DNA of 64,000 bases. It comes from Undaria pinnatifida (taxonomy: Eukaryota > Sar > Phaeophyceae > Laminariales > Alariaceae). The stretch covers positions 12,394,795 through 12,458,794 of the forward strand of contig JABAKD010000021.1 in NCBI GenBank assembly GCA_012845835.1, written 5' to 3'. The notes beneath the pieces were generated by a model. That model worked only from the letters and a program-made list of their open reading frames with translations, searched no databases and was not told where the DNA came from. Shown one piece after another: positions 46,402-55,227 of the stretch (the first letter of the stretch is position 1; each line of letters starts with the position of its first letter). A program made the position numbers and the translations under genes.

Positions 46402-47052
46402 ATGTGCACACAACAGACCATATCGGCAACAAACATCGGTATAAGCACGCGGGGAAAAATACTGGACACAGAAAACAAACAACAAATTGACACCAATGAT
46501 TCCTCTAACAGCAGCGACAGCAGTACAAACCCATCAGACAGCGAAAAAAATGATCAAGACAACAACAGCGGCAACAATAACAATTCTGGTCAATGGTCCA
46601 TTATTCCCGAGATTGGTGATGGTGCATGTTTATTAAGATGTATCTCGCGTCGTGTGCACAACAACCCAGCTTTACATCACATCGTCCGTGCACATATTAT
46701 TGCCCACATCACAACCAATTTGTACACCGTTATCCCAGGATCAGGTTTCAACACTTTCCACGACAGCATCTTAGCTGGAGCAAATCAAGAACTTGTGGAA
46801 GTCGCTGGATCTCAACCTACTACATATTCGAGTGTTGAAGAGTATCTCCACTTCATGTCACAACCTTACGCATATGCTACAAACGTAGAATTAGTTGCTG
46901 CCACGCAGTTATACGGAGTGGACTTTCGAATAACTTATCACACCGAGCCTCAGCAATATCCCAACCCTCCTCCTCCAAAAGTCTGTGATATCTTATTATA
47001 TTATCCACATTCTTTCCACTACGCATCCCTCCGATATACACCTTCTGCATAA
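46402..47052 (+). CDS. OTU-domain cysteine protease (deubiquitinase-like), 216 aa
   Basis: Intact, intronless ORF from ATG 46402 to TAA. Residues 1-64 are polar and low-complexity, rich in Ser, Asn and Asp (SSNSSDSSTNPSDSEKNDQD). Residues 65-210 match the OTU fold. IGDGACLLRCIS (71-82) is the catalytic loop with Asp73 and the nucleophile Cys76. A helical region HNNPALHHIVRAHII follows at 86-100. YATNVELVAATQLYGVDFRI at 158-177 fits the usual W/GxxxELxAxA region. PHSFHYASL (202-210) carries the catalytic His206. OTU proteases cut ubiquitin chains; such genes occur both in hosts and in viruses or transposons. Codon use is more A/T-rich than in the genes at 1-14 kb, and the setting is transposon-rich, so a mobile-element or transferred origin is possible but unproven. 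Target and partners are unknown. Confidence 0.7.
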   Translation: MCTQQTISATNIGISTRGKILDTENKQQIDTNDSSNSSDSSTNPSDSEKNDQDNNSGNNNNSGQWSIIPEIGDGACLLRCISRRVHNNPALHHIVRAHIIAHITTNLYTVIPGSGFNTFHDSILAGANQELVEVAGSQPTTYSSVEEYLHFMSQPYAYATNVELVAATQLYGVDFRITYHTEPQQYPNPPPPKVCDILLYYPHSFHYASLRYTPSA

Positions 47053-47149
47053 ATACTTCATCATCATCAGTTAGTTGTAGTCATTCGACTTGCGTCGCCC
47101 CCGGGAGGCACGTGTCCACCTCCCGAAGGGGAACCTTGTACTACCATAT

Positions 47150-47460
47150 CATTTTCAAGAACTGGGTCCCAATAATACCAGACTTCAGTGCTCGTGTCTA
47201 ATCATGCTCCAATTTTAAGAACCAAGCACCAACGCCAAGTGTACTCGTATCATGCTACACTTTCATTCAAGAACCAAGCGCCAATGATACCAGTGCTTGC
47301 GTCCAACCAGGCTCCAATTCAAGAACCAAGCATCAACGTCAACAATACTCGTGTCATGCCGGACTTTCACTCAAGAACCAACCATCAACAATACCAGTGC
47401 TCGCGTCCAACAGGCTCCAACTCAAGAACCAAGCGTCAACGTCAACACTAAAAGTCTCCC
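47150..47460 (+). repeat. Tandem repeat, ~62-bp units in alternating pairs
   Basis: Units centre on TCAAGAACCAAGC(A/G)(C/T)CAA. Two types alternate, one with GTACTCGTATCATGC and one with ACCAGTGCTTGCGTCCAAC, giving a ~124-bp higher-order unit present about two and a half times. It begins about 100 bp after the OTU stop codon, preceded by a GC hairpin CGGGAGG...CCTCCCG at 47101-47123. Confidence 0.7.
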
Positions 47461-47917
47461 TACCAGGAACTTCTGCGTCCAGCTAACCAGCGTTGAGGAA
47501 CCATAATGAATGTACGAGTCTCAGTGCGGTTGGTCTGCGTGCGACAGATGTGTCAATTCATTCATTGATGCTGCCATAGATACTCTAACAATATTATTTA
47601 AGTTGTAGTGCTCACCGCAAGTGAGTGGGGCAATACAGCAGTATAGCATTCACTCACAAACCTAGGTAAAAAAAGCCCGGGACAAGTACAAGTACACCAC
47701 GTACATAACGCCTCCCTACTACGTACCGGGCATCGCATGCAATCGGGAGGTGGGCGGGGAGGCGGTAGTACATATAGCCTCCCAACTAGATACTTGGCAT
47801 TGCATGCAATGCGCGCGCGCGGGGGGGGGGTTGTGATTCATATTTCAGTACAAAGTATCCTAAAATTCAGGTGCCAAGGATTAGCGTCGTCTCGCGGACC
47901 GTTCGATATTTCAACAA
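47461..47917. other. Flank of copia element 1
   Basis: A duplicated ~70-bp motif (GCCTCCC(T/A)ACTA...GGCAT(C/T)GCATGCAAT) is at about 47708-47810, followed by (GC)n and poly(G). The copia target site AAATA is 47918-47922. Confidence 0.5.
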
Positions 47918-47922
47918 AAATA

Positions 47923-48322
47923 TGTTTGAATACGCTTGCTGAATAACGTGTTCTGTGTAACCACGCGGCGTGCCGCTACGGCGTAGATCGAGGAGAGAAG
48001 ATAAAATACTCGTACACCGGATACCAAATACACACCAGGTGGGTCAATACCGTTCTGTCAGAGACCGTACCATATAAACCACACACAGGAGGTAAGCCGC
48101 ACCTGATTGTCACCGGCTGCACCACTCACATATATACGGGCAGTATCGTTATCATCAAAGCCCGGGTCGTATCATTAACATCATCGACTGCCCCGCGGGG
48201 GGGCAGCTCCACACTCCGAGGCATATACCGAATAATGCCTCGACACATAATACGAAACCCCAGAATATACGAAACCGCCAAATATCCGCGGACCCGTATC
48301 GAACAACCGCATACCACAAACA
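47923..48322 (-). repeat. 3' LTR of copia element 1
   Basis: 400 bp, TGTTTGAATACG...ATACCACAAACA on the + strand; essentially identical to 54828-55227. Confidence 0.93.
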
Positions 48323-48365
48323 GCCCCTCTATTCGGTGCTCGATACGATAGGTCCCGAACAACTT

Positions 48366-48490
48366 ATCACCAATTGCCAGGTAAAACGGCAAATCCCAAA
48401 TTCCATAATAAATCATTGCCAAGGTAAAACGGCAAGCCCAAATTCCGTCATGAAGAATTGCCAAGGTAAAACGGCAATCCCTATACCAAA
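48366..48490 (-). repeat. Three short tandem units in the 3' leader of copia 1
   Basis: CATTGCCA(A)GGTAAAACGGCAA recurs at about 48371, 48415 and 48461, spaced 44-46 bp. A second pair (CACCGCCCGATAACA...CGGCCCCCCTGTTG) is at 48630-48710. Confidence 0.7.
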
Positions 48491-49070
48491 TCTCTCAATC
48501 TCCATTCCAGCATTGATCTCCCAATCTAAAGCGAGACAGTAACGTACGGGAAGGGAAAAATCCAACAAACAAGAGCATGCTGGTAAAATCCTCAACCAAA
48601 ACCAATAACACCGTCTTCACTGAAAATAGCATTCCGCCCGATAACAACGGCCCCCCTGTTGTGCAAAAATATCACACCGCCCGATAACATCCGGCCCCCC
48701 TGTTGCGTACTCTGGGCGAGTAGGACAACAGAACGTGTCTGATATATATAGGGCATCTCAAATCGAACTATAACAGCCCCCCTGCTATTAAGAGGTGCTC
48801 ACCACGGGAGTATGCAAAAGGCAATGATTGCATCTGAATTTAAAAGTACTAAGGATACTAGTAATTTTGGGTCCCCTGTACGTTGTGCATACTTAACCAA
48901 TAGCCAACGTGTACGGCACGATTCATCAAGACCATCGGCATATCTTACTGGCGTGTTAACCTTACTCGACGCATGAGTACATCCCAATACTTTCTCCAAT
49001 TCCCTAAAAATAACTTCTCCGTTCCACTCACCCACCCCCAATACCCGAATAAATAAATAAATGCAAGAAA

Positions 49071-50345
49071 TCACCACAAATTCATCACAAAGTTGCGGTG
49101 AAAACGAAACGCCTCCGTGTGCAAAGGCTTGGTGAGAAAATCAGCATGCTGCAGTGTCGACGCTACGTGGACAACCTGAAACTCCCCGTTAGCAACACGT
49201 TCCCGAAGGAAGTGATGACGGACATCAATGTGCTTACTGTTGGGAGTGGTCACAGGGTTTTTCGCCAAATGTATCGCCCCCTGGTTATCTTCCTTCACCG
49301 TGGTACACCCAACATCGCGGTCCGGGAAAATAAAACTCCAGAGATACCGCATGAAAATCGTCTCGCGAAAACCCGTGGCCATCGCCACATACTCTGCCTC
49401 CGTAGACGAAAGCGTAACGGATTTCTGCGTCCTAGAGTAGAACGATACACAGGCACCAGCACACATGATAACTCCACCAGAGACAGACCTTCGGTCATTG
49501 GCCTCGTGCGCATAGTCCGCGTCCACGTACAACTCCAGCTGAACTCCATCACTCAGACCCCTCTCAAACGTAATACCGTAAGTACTCGTCGATTTGATGT
49601 ACATCACGATGTGCAGCGCTGCCTGCCAATGCAATAACTTTGGCGCTGCAGAGTACCTTGCCACCGCTCGAACCGCGTTAAGGATGTCCGGGCGGGTCTG
49701 GTTCGCCAGCCACATCAAATGCCCTACCAACGACCGAAAAGGCTCATCAACGTCTGGTTCATCGTAGTCAAACACCTCAAGCTTTAGGTCAACCACCGCA
49801 GGGATGCTCTTGCCGCGAGTGACACCAAACTTCGCTACGGTACTTTCAGCGAAAACCTGCTGTGATATCGTCAACTTCCCTGCATCCCAGTCTCGAGAAA
49901 ATCGGCAACCTGCGTACCACCGCAACTCCCCCAGGTTGTTGATAGGAACGAACTGGTTCAGGTCCTCACAAAACTTGTCACACCTACTCTTAAGCCCCAT
50001 CGCAAATATGTCATCCACATGCACTACTACTACGATAGAAACGGCCCCCGCTTCAACCAAACGCATAACACACGCATCAGCCTCACACTGCTCAAAACCA
50101 AGACCCCTCATGCCGCGTACCAAGTGATGGTGCCATTGCCGCGACGCCTGCTTCAAACCATACAGGCTTCGGCACAACTTAACCACCTTACCGGACATCG
50201 ACCCGCACCCCTTGGGGAGGCGCATGTAGACATCCTCACTTAGCTCTGACTGGACAAACGCCTGCTCGGCATCAAAATGGCATAATCCAATTCCAACTCG
50301 CACGCTATGGCAGCCAGCAAACGAATACTCGCAACTGATGGGCAC
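49071..50345 (-). CDS. pol: Copia 1 reverse transcriptase and RNase H
   Basis: A 424-codon open frame on the - strand. FDAEQAFVQSEL (24-35) is the first RT catalytic block with Asp25, SLYGLKQASRQWH (60-72) the copia signature, and VVVHVDDIFAMG (106-117) the catalytic HVDD box. RNase H follows with LYVDADYAHEANDRRSVSGG, TLSSTEAEYVA, KEDNQGAIHLAKNP and SKHIDVRHHFLRE. The C-terminus has the usual ADFLTKPL. The apparent start is not the true one; the frame upstream (50422-50240: KARLVARGFGQRAGVDYFETYSP) is the N-terminal RT part in another frame, joined by a one-base shift near 50285-50330. Makes cDNA from the element's RNA in the particle. Confidence 0.9.
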   Translation of the reverse strand: MPISCEYSFAGCHSVRVGIGLCHFDAEQAFVQSELSEDVYMRLPKGCGSMSGKVVKLCRSLYGLKQASRQWHHHLVRGMRGLGFEQCEADACVMRLVEAGAVSIVVVVHVDDIFAMGLKSRCDKFCEDLNQFVPINNLGELRWYAGCRFSRDWDAGKLTISQQVFAESTVAKFGVTRGKSIPAVVDLKLEVFDYDEPDVDEPFRSLVGHLMWLANQTRPDILNAVRAVARYSAAPKLLHWQAALHIVMYIKSTSTYGITFERGLSDGVQLELYVDADYAHEANDRRSVSGGVIMCAGACVSFYSRTQKSVTLSSTEAEYVAMATGFRETIFMRYLWSFIFPDRDVGCTTVKEDNQGAIHLAKNPVTTPNSKHIDVRHHFLRERVANGEFQVVHVASTLQHADFLTKPLHTEAFRFHRNFVMNLW

Positions 50346-51034
50346 GGGGAATACGTCTCGAAATAATCAACGCCTGCACGCTGCCCAAAGCCCCGCGCTA
50401 CCAGCCTGGCCTTTGCCCGCACTACTCTACCAAATTCGTTGACCTTCCAAGAATAAACCCACTTAGCAGAGATTACGTTGATGCCGTTTCGTTGCTAAGT
50501 GTCACCACATCTCTTGTCCACCACAGCGCCGAACGTCCCCGCGCGGTACAGACCGTCGAACTCAGTGTCCATGGCATCGAACCACACATCTCCGTGTTCA
50601 TCCTCGCACGCTTCGCGATACGAGTCGGGCGTTACCAACTCACTCGCAGGGCATGAAGGCAGTTCAGGAGCGGGCATGTGCGGAGGAGACTGGTCGGCAA
50701 TGATCATAGCGATATTCTCCCGCGCGGCTAGCATCGAAACGAAGCCATGCTGCGGGCCCAGGCCCCCCCGTTGTCGCGCCGCCGACCGCGTCACCGCCGG
50801 CGATACCCGCGGTTGCTGCTGCTGCTGCACCGGCACCTCCACAGAGGGTGGAGGCGCGGGCGAGGATTCCGGCGGTGCAACGGTCGCGGGCGGCGCAGGG
50901 GGAATGAACACGGCGGTGATGCAACGGTCGCTGACGTCGGCTCCTGCTGCTGTGGTACGGACGACGCAGCAGGCAGGGGCGTGGGCGAAGACTCCGGCGT
51001 TACACCAGTCGATGGCGTCGACGGCTGGTACCAC
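50240..51034 (-). pseudogene. Copia 1 linker and N-terminal RT, broken
   Basis: 51034-50495 encodes a Pro/Gln-rich integrase-RT linker ending EHGDVWFDAMDTEFDGLYRAGTF, the usual start of the copia RT domain, and stops at a TAG after KRCGDT. The same frame continues after the stop as INVISAKWVYSWKVNEFGRV and ARLVARGFGQRAGVDYFETYSP to 50240. It joins the integrase ORF by a frame change near 50915 and the next RT part by another near 50300. Confidence 0.75.
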
Positions 51035-53310
51035 ACCTCGAAGCCCCGCGGCGCTTGCGATTGCTGGGCTGGGTCACTGACAGCCCCCCCCTCAGCCGGC
51101 GACGGGGACCCGGCAATCGCGGTCCCTCCACCGAACGGCGCGCGCCGATAGCCCCACGTCACATCGGTCGAGTAGCTCGCGATGCCTGATGGCGACAGCA
51201 TGATCTTGCTGCAATCCGAGGCGTGGTCGTTGCCGGAGTTCAGGTAGAAGCAGGGTTCCCCCTTCGGCTCTGACTTAGCCGCCCGCTTGACCTTGTGGCG
51301 TCCCGGCATCATGTATGGAAGTACGGGGCCCCAGTAAGGCCTCCCGTGGAACTTCTCGAACGAGCACATCATGCCGGGCTTTTCATCCACCCGCGCCATG
51401 AGGTTGAGCGCGTCGCACATCCACGTCCATGCTTCCGGCCACGTGCGTTCATAGTTGAGCGCCTTGGCCGGAAACTCCACACCATCGAACATGGTCTGGA
51501 ACTCCAAGAACGCAGCGTGACCCCCCTCGGCAACAAGAGCTAGCTTCCGCTCCACCCGCCCGTTGCGCTTCGGGCCGTCGACGGACGTGAACTCGCGGCG
51601 GATGTTGTTGTCGACCATCAGCCTTTGGAACTCGGCGTTAGTGAATTCGGAGGCGTTGTCAGTGCGAAGGCATTCCGGCTGCCCGTAGGCATTTACGGCC
51701 GCCAGGAAAGTGCGGAAACCGAGGGTGACGGTGGCCGCGCTCTTGTCCGGCAGAAATACCGGCCAGCCCATGTTGGTGGCGTCGTCGACGATCATCAAAC
51801 AGTACCGAGCGCCGCCTGTTGACGTCGGCATAGGTCCTGCGAGGTCGGCGTACAGGCGCTGCATCCGCTTCTCAGCACGGCACGACGTGGACTTAGCGAC
51901 GGCTTTGCGGATCCCCTTCCCCCCCGCGCACCCGTCGCAATACCCCAATCGTCCCGTCACGTTGATTCCCATTTGACGAGCAGTCTCACGTAAAACGGTA
52001 TCGTGGGCGTGGCCAAGGGAACAGTGCAAGTCGTTGATGTCTATCCATCTCTGCCTACCAGGCCTTAACACTGCAGCAGCAAGTGCAGGGGGTTTCTCGT
52101 GTCTCGCTACTCGAGTGGCCTCAACGTAGTTGCCGAACTTCTCCTTGCGGAAAAACACGCGTCCATCGAGCATGTGCGCCCCTTCGTGGTCAAGGGTAAT
52201 GACGTGCTCCTCTTGGATCACGTTGAATGAGCAGAGGTCGAAATGTACGCCAGGCACAAACGCCACATTCCTCAAGGTCACTGCTACGTCTTCAGCACAA
52301 TGCATCACTACATCAACGCAACCAAAAAACTGTACCTCCATCTTCTTTCCGTCACCAATGATCAAATACTTCTCGTCGGGGGCAGGGGGTCTCTTGTTGT
52401 AAAAGAGAGCAGAATCACCAGTACAATGGATGGAAGCAGCACTATCTCCAATCAGAATCTTACTCCCAGGCCTTGTAGGCCTCACGAGACCACCCCCAAC
52501 AGAAAGAGCATGCCACTTGCCTAAAGACGTTAAGTGCGCGACGAAGAGGGTGGGCCACTCGACCTGCTGTTCACTGCTGGCCGGCGCCTGGCTGTCGATA
52601 GTCGAGGAAAGCGGCCCGCCCTCGTAGGCTCCCCCGGCTCCTCCACTTCTCGGCTTTGGCTGACCATCGTCGCCCACACCGCCCCCGTCCCAGTGTGGTT
52701 CGCCTCCGCCCGCACCGCCCCCGTCCCATTGTTGTGCGCCTCCGCCCACACCGCCCCCTTCCCATTGTTGTGCGCCTCCGCCCACACCGCCCCCGTCCCA
52801 TTGTTGTGCGCCTCCGCCCACACCGCCCCCGTCCCATTGTTGTGCGCCTCCGCCCACACCGCCCCCGTCCCATTGTTGTGCGCCTCCGCCCACACCGCCC
52901 CCGTCCCATTGTTGCGCGCCTCCGCCCACACCGCCCCCGTCCCATTGCTGTACACCTCCGCCCATACCGCCCCCGTCCAATGCGTCGCCGTGAATTACGA
53001 AGCCAGTTTGGTGCTGAGGCCAAGCTCCCGGTGGTGGTGGGATCAGATCCGGGTTCAATTCCCGGCAGCTTCGCCATGGTGCTGGTGGTGGTGTGCTGCT
53101 GTAGTGCTCCTGGGGGGGCGGAGGGCCGTGCGGAGGGGCCGCGACAATGTTTGCATGCATGCGGGTGGGCGGAGCAGTGCGGCATTGCCTGGCCATGTGA
53201 CCGTAAGCTCCACAAGTGCTGCAGACCCCCGAAAAAGCGTTCGGCGCTCGACAAATGTCGGACTTGTGCCCGAGGGCACCACACCGACCGCACTTGTACA
53301 CTTCCCCCAT
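50791..53310 (-). CDS. pol: Copia 1 zinc knuckles, protease and integrase
   Basis: An 839-codon frame on the - strand, open well upstream of its first Met. Two CCHC knuckles (Cys7/10-His15-Cys20 and Cys30/33-His38-Cys43) bind RNA. A spacer has about eight 12-residue GGGVGGGAQQWD repeats (112-212). Protease core is LIGDSAAS (Asp289; DSAAS in place of the common DSGA/T). Pre-integrase zinc finger is His429, His434, Cys458, Cys461. Integrase triad is Asp489 (LYADLAGP), Asp551 (LRTDNASEF) and Glu587 (GRVERK), with exactly 35 residues between the second Asp and Glu. After about residue 800 the frame turns into an out-of-frame Arg/Pro tail. Cuts the polyprotein and inserts cDNA. Confidence 0.9.
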   Translation of the reverse strand: MGEVYKCGRCGALGHKSDICRAPNAFSGVCSTCGAYGHMARQCRTAPPTRMHANIVAAPPHGPPPPQEHYSSTPPPAPWRSCRELNPDLIPPPPGAWPQHQTGFVIHGDALDGGGMGGGVQQWDGGGVGGGAQQWDGGGVGGGAQQWDGGGVGGGAQQWDGGGVGGGAQQWDGGGVGGGAQQWEGGGVGGGAQQWDGGGAGGGEPHWDGGGVGDDGQPKPRSGGAGGAYEGGPLSSTIDSQAPASSEQQVEWPTLFVAHLTSLGKWHALSVGGGLVRPTRPGSKILIGDSAASIHCTGDSALFYNKRPPAPDEKYLIIGDGKKMEVQFFGCVDVVMHCAEDVAVTLRNVAFVPGVHFDLCSFNVIQEEHVITLDHEGAHMLDGRVFFRKEKFGNYVEATRVARHEKPPALAAAVLRPGRQRWIDINDLHCSLGHAHDTVLRETARQMGINVTGRLGYCDGCAGGKGIRKAVAKSTSCRAEKRMQRLYADLAGPMPTSTGGARYCLMIVDDATNMGWPVFLPDKSAATVTLGFRTFLAAVNAYGQPECLRTDNASEFTNAEFQRLMVDNNIRREFTSVDGPKRNGRVERKLALVAEGGHAAFLEFQTMFDGVEFPAKALNYERTWPEAWTWMCDALNLMARVDEKPGMMCSFEKFHGRPYWGPVLPYMMPGRHKVKRAAKSEPKGEPCFYLNSGNDHASDCSKIMLSPSGIASYSTDVTWGYRRAPFGGGTAIAGSPSPAEGGAVSDPAQQSQAPRGFEVWYQPSTPSTGVTPESSPTPLPAASSVPQQQEPTSATVASPPCSFPLRRPRPLHRRNPRPRLHPLWRCRCSSSSNRGYRRR
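52677..52990 (-). repeat. 36-bp coding minisatellite
   Basis: About eight in-frame copies of a 36-bp unit (+ strand CACCGCCCCCGTCCCATTGT...) encode GGGVGGGAQQWD between the zinc knuckles and the protease. Confidence 0.9.
53049..53076 (-). other. Primer-binding-site-like tRNA 3'-end complement inside pol frame
   Basis: On the + strand CCGGGTTCAATTCCCGG is a perfect T arm (5-bp stem, loop TTCAATT, B-box GGTTCAATTCC), followed by CAGCTTC-G-CCA, that is, an acceptor strand, discriminator and CCA end. On the element's sense strand this reads TGGCGAAGCTGCCGGGAATT..., exactly the form of a retrotransposon primer-binding site, but about 1.7 kb inside the coding region. A matching 5' tRNA half is not present. 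Confidence 0.6.
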
Positions 53311-53390
53311 GGACGCTCCTGGAGGCGGAGGAGACTCCGGCTGGTACCACCCACTTCCGGTGTTACCTGCCCCACCATTGCCCCCCGGCC

Positions 53391-54779
53391 TCAGCTGGCG
53401 CTGGGGCTGCTGCTGCGGCTGGGGTGGGTCCTGCTGCTGTTGCTGCTGGTGCTGGTAACTATGGTCTGCACCCGCTGTTGCCCTCCCCCCAACTGCTGCT
53501 GCTGCTGCTGCCCATACGGCCGCTGCTGCAGCTGCTGTTGCTGCCCAAACGGCCGCTGCTGCCGCTGCTGTTGCTGCCCATACGGCCGCTGCTGCTGCTG
53601 TTGTTGCTGCCCGTACGGCCGCTGCTGCTGCTGCTGTTGCTGCCCATACGGCCGCTGCTGCTGCTGCTGTTGCTGCCCATACGGCCGCTGTTGCTGCTGC
53701 TGTTGCTGCCCATACGGCCGCTGCTGCTGCTGCTGTTGCTGTCCATACGACCGCTGCTGCTGCTGCTGCTGCTGCTGCTGCCCGGCGCCTAATCTGCCCT
53801 GAAAACCCCCACCGACGGCGAGGGCGTGGGGATCCGCCAACGGCGCAGCAGCCATTGACACGACCGCCGCTAACTTCCGCTCCTCCAACTCCTTCGTCTT
53901 GCGGTTAGCGTGGGAGGTGCGGACGATTCCCTCCATCTCCGATCGCGTGAGGCCGGGTCGAAGCAAGCTAATGCGCTGCTCCACGTCGTAAAACTCGGAC
54001 GGGAGACGACGTGTTAGTATGCGAACCACGTCGCGATCCGACTTGCGGATACCCAATGTGGACAGCACATTGAGCTTCCCCTCAGCACGGGCAAAGAACA
54101 GCTTGGGGTCCTCATCCCCCTGCATCTCTATGTTCTCGAAGTCTTTCTCGAGGTGATCTCGTTCGGCATCACCCTGCGGCTGATACCAGGCCATCACAGC
54201 CTTCCATGCTCCCTCCACCGACCCAGCGGCATGCATCCGTTCCTCCACAGGCTGTCCTTGCATGGCTTCCATGAGAAATTCCCATGCCTTCTCGCACTTC
54301 TCGACTCTCTGCTGCCCATGAAGATAGATGGATCGGTTGCGCTCCTCCATCCCTCCTAAGCCCCCAGCTAGCCGAATAGGGTCGCTCGTGGGCTCAAGCG
54401 CCCCGATCAGACCCCGCGCCGTCAAGAAAGCTTGGAACCTGTGTGACCACAGGTGCAGCTGACTCCGCCCATCAAACTTAGGCACCCGCATGCTGTTTTG
54501 CGACGACAAGATGAGCGCCGGGGGGGTCTGGTGGTGACGGTAATCTGGCTCCGGCACAGGCTGCCCAGCACTTGCCTGCTGCATGGGCCGCCCGCTCCCC
54601 CCAGCGGTACCCGACTGAACCGCTGCCTCGGCGGACATCCTCAACGCTCTCTCCGCTGACAACGCCGCGTCTCGCTCAGCCACCGTCGCGTCTCTCTCAG
54701 CCAACGTCGCGTCTCGCTGAGCCAAATTAATCGACACTTCCTCCAGCTGCTGCCGAAGCAGCTCGGCCTCCTCGGCCAT
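53391..54779 (-). CDS. gag: Copia 1 Gag
   Basis: A 462-codon frame starting 48 bp inside the 5' LTR. Residues 1-55 form a probable coiled coil with the repeat LAERDATVAERDA. The copia-type Gag core runs from about VPKFDGRSQLHLWSHRFQAF to RSEMEGIVRTSHANRKTKEL. The C-terminal part is a Gln-rich array of (Q)nRPYG units (53490-53770 in DNA), also unstable sequence. The frame ends at 53391, while the pol frame, shifted by one base, is open across 53310-53460 (HQQQQQQDPPQPQQQPQRQL), so gag and pol overlap out of frame by at least 60 bp. Forms the particle shell. Confidence 0.88.
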   Translation of the reverse strand: MAEEAELLRQQLEEVSINLAQRDATLAERDATVAERDAALSAERALRMSAEAAVQSGTAGGSGRPMQQASAGQPVPEPDYRHHQTPPALILSSQNSMRVPKFDGRSQLHLWSHRFQAFLTARGLIGALEPTSDPIRLAGGLGGMEERNRSIYLHGQQRVEKCEKAWEFLMEAMQGQPVEERMHAAGSVEGAWKAVMAWYQPQGDAERDHLEKDFENIEMQGDEDPKLFFARAEGKLNVLSTLGIRKSDRDVVRILTRRLPSEFYDVEQRISLLRPGLTRSEMEGIVRTSHANRKTKELEERKLAAVVSMAAAPLADPHALAVGGGFQGRLGAGQQQQQQQQQRSYGQQQQQQQRPYGQQQQQQQRPYGQQQQQQQRPYGQQQQQQQRPYGQQQQQQQRPYGQQQQRQQRPFGQQQQLQQRPYGQQQQQQLGGGQQRVQTIVTSTSSNSSRTHPSRSSSPSAS

Positions 54780-54827
54780 AACAGCAACCCTTCAGCAAGC
54801 TCCGGGCCCGGAAACCCACGATTATCG

Positions 54828-55227
54828 TGTTTGAATACGCTTGCTGAATAACGTGTTCTGTGTAACCACGCGGCGTGCCGCTACGGCGTAGATCGAGGAG
54901 AGAAGATAAAATACTCGTACACCGGATACCAAATACACACCAGATGGGTCAATACCGTTCTGTCAGAGACCGTACCATATAAACCACACACAGGAGGTAA
55001 GCCGCACCTGATTGTCACCGGCTGCACCACTCACATATATACGGGCAGTATCGTTATCATCAAAGCCCGGGTCGTATCATTAACATCATCGACTGCCCCG
55101 CGGGGGGGCAGCTCCACACTCCGAGGCATATACCGAATAATGCCTCGACACATAATACGAAACCCCAGAATATACGAAACCGCCAAATATCCGCGGACCC
55201 GTATCGAACAACCGCATACCACAAACA
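54828..55227 (-). repeat. 5' LTR of copia element 1
   Basis: 400 bp; pairs with 47923-48322 with one visible difference. TSD AAATA follows at 55228-55232. Confidence 0.93.

Larger units (their letters stand above)
47923..55227 (-). mobile_element. Ty1/copia LTR retrotransposon 1, full-length, TSD AAATA
   Basis: Two 400-bp LTRs (47923-48322 and 54828-55227), both TG...CA, enclose gag and pol in the order Gag, zinc knuckles, protease, integrase, RT, RNase H, which is the copia order. AAATA flanks the element at 47918-47922 and 55228-55232. The LTRs show one difference that I can see (ACCAGGTGGG against ACCAGATGGG), so the insertion is young. The coding part nevertheless has at least three frame changes and one in-frame stop. 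A purine tract (AATAGAGGGGC read on -) borders the 3' LTR at about 48323-48333. No standard primer-binding site is obvious next to the 5' LTR. Confidence 0.93.

Noticed and set aside
47150..47460. CRISPR array
   Set aside because: Unit spacing is irregular, the spacer-like parts are themselves repeated, and the window is eukaryotic.
52998..53076. Complete tRNA gene at the T-arm site
   Set aside because: The T arm and 3' end are perfect, but no convincing D arm, anticodon arm or fully pairing 5' acceptor exists, and it lies inside a retrotransposon coding frame.
52534..53802. + strand ORFs of 378-422 codons opposite copia 1 gag/pol
   Set aside because: They mirror the 36-bp repeat and the CAG-rich array; the - strand frames carry all the retrotransposon motifs.
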